A program made the position numbers and the translations under genes. Shown piece by piece: positions 63,775-64,000 of a stretch of DNA of 64,000 nucleotides (its first letter is position 1; every line of letters starts with the position of its first letter). The stretch comes from Asticcacaulis sp. AND118. Lineage in GTDB: Bacteria; Pseudomonadota; Alphaproteobacteria; Caulobacterales; Caulobacteraceae. Below the pieces are notes generated by a model. It searched no databases and was not told where the DNA came from. It was given only the letters and a program-made list of their open reading frames with translations. The stretch spans positions 1,464,501 through 1,528,500 of the forward strand of contig NZ_CP084910.1 of the NCBI RefSeq assembly GCF_020535245.1, written 5' to 3'.

Positions 63775-64000
63775 GTTATCCCCCTTGGATAATGCGGATG
63801 TTGCACTCGCGAAGAGTGCCGCCATCAGATTGTTTCGCAAAGAGTTTTATTAAGATGAAACAGGGGGGAGGGACGCTGGGGAAGATATTGCGTCATTTAT
63901 GTGTCAATATGGGGCGCTCATACGCGCAAACCCTGAAAATCAATTTGGTATCATTTGATACTATATAAGTTTCATTTGAAATTAAATTTAACTTTGCTCA

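Noticed and set aside
63877-63891. sigma-54-like tggggaagatattgc (GG-N10-GC) upstream of amtB
   Set aside because: It is on the plus strand and points away from amtB, into sequence beyond the window; on the correct strand I found no such site.
62294-63921. 13-base word atggggcgctcat at 62294 and again near 63909, on both sides of amtB
   Set aside because: Among 64 kb, a shared 13-mer is expected by chance many times; the first copy is explained as a terminator arm.

Overview
This 64 kb window is a compact, GC-rich stretch of an alphaproteobacterial chromosome, most probably from the Caulobacteraceae and perhaps close to Asticcacaulis. The evidence is the gene set and its order: hdaA next to ppk and ppx, aat-accC-accB-aroQ, rne/amiC/mrcA/prfB, an IscR-led suf operon followed nearby by a DgcB-like GGDEF gene and an RhlE helicase, and a LytM peptidase overlapping a bactofilin. 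The genus is an inference. Almost everything is core chromosome. I see no phage, plasmid, transposase, CRISPR array, tRNA or rRNA.

Layout. 1-12 kb: partial RNase D, purM-purN, an S46 dipeptidyl-peptidase, the polyphosphate genes ppx-ppk with hdaA, aspS, and a secreted pentapeptide-repeat protein. 12-18 kb: asd behind what looks like a leader-peptide attenuator and between two 176-185 bp palindromic elements; a large degenerate class II ribonucleotide reductase relative; a complex I accessory subunit (NDUFA12); a DUF2155 protein. 18-25.5 kb: aat, accC-accB-aroQ, thiS-thiG, a hypothetical, a DsbA-like thiol oxidoreductase and a BepA-like M48 protease. 25.6-34 kb: rne, and divergently amiC-mrcA-prfB, with prfB carrying a programmed +1 frameshift. 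34-42 kb: YihY/BrkB membrane protein, the bactofilin/LytM pair, a peroxiredoxin and a 1.4 kilo-residue AsmA-like envelope protein. 42-45.6 kb: tyrS, anmK and a hydrolase. 45.6-53 kb: iscR-desulfurase-sufBCDST-sufA behind a near-consensus IscR site. 53-60 kb: three tandem paralogs of unknown function, plsC, a diguanylate cyclase, rhlE and parE. 60-64 kb: two tandem TorF-type porins and amtB.

Several blocks form functional units. AmiC, MrcA, the LytM peptidase, the bactofilin and AnmK all concern the cell wall and its recycling. Suf supplies Fe-S clusters. AccBC, PlsC and the AsmA-like protein concern membrane lipids. HdaA, ParE and DgcB relate to cell-cycle control.

The intergenic DNA is unusually rich in short dispersed palindromes: at least six families, several wrapped around intrinsic terminators, one between sufB and sufC, and a RIME-like element that supplies the stop codon of a porin gene. 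The most interesting observations are the asd attenuator, the NrdJ-like protein lacking catalytic cysteines, the tandem paralog trio, the duplicated SufA tail and the repeat/terminator sandwiches. All homology calls come from reading motifs, not from database searches.
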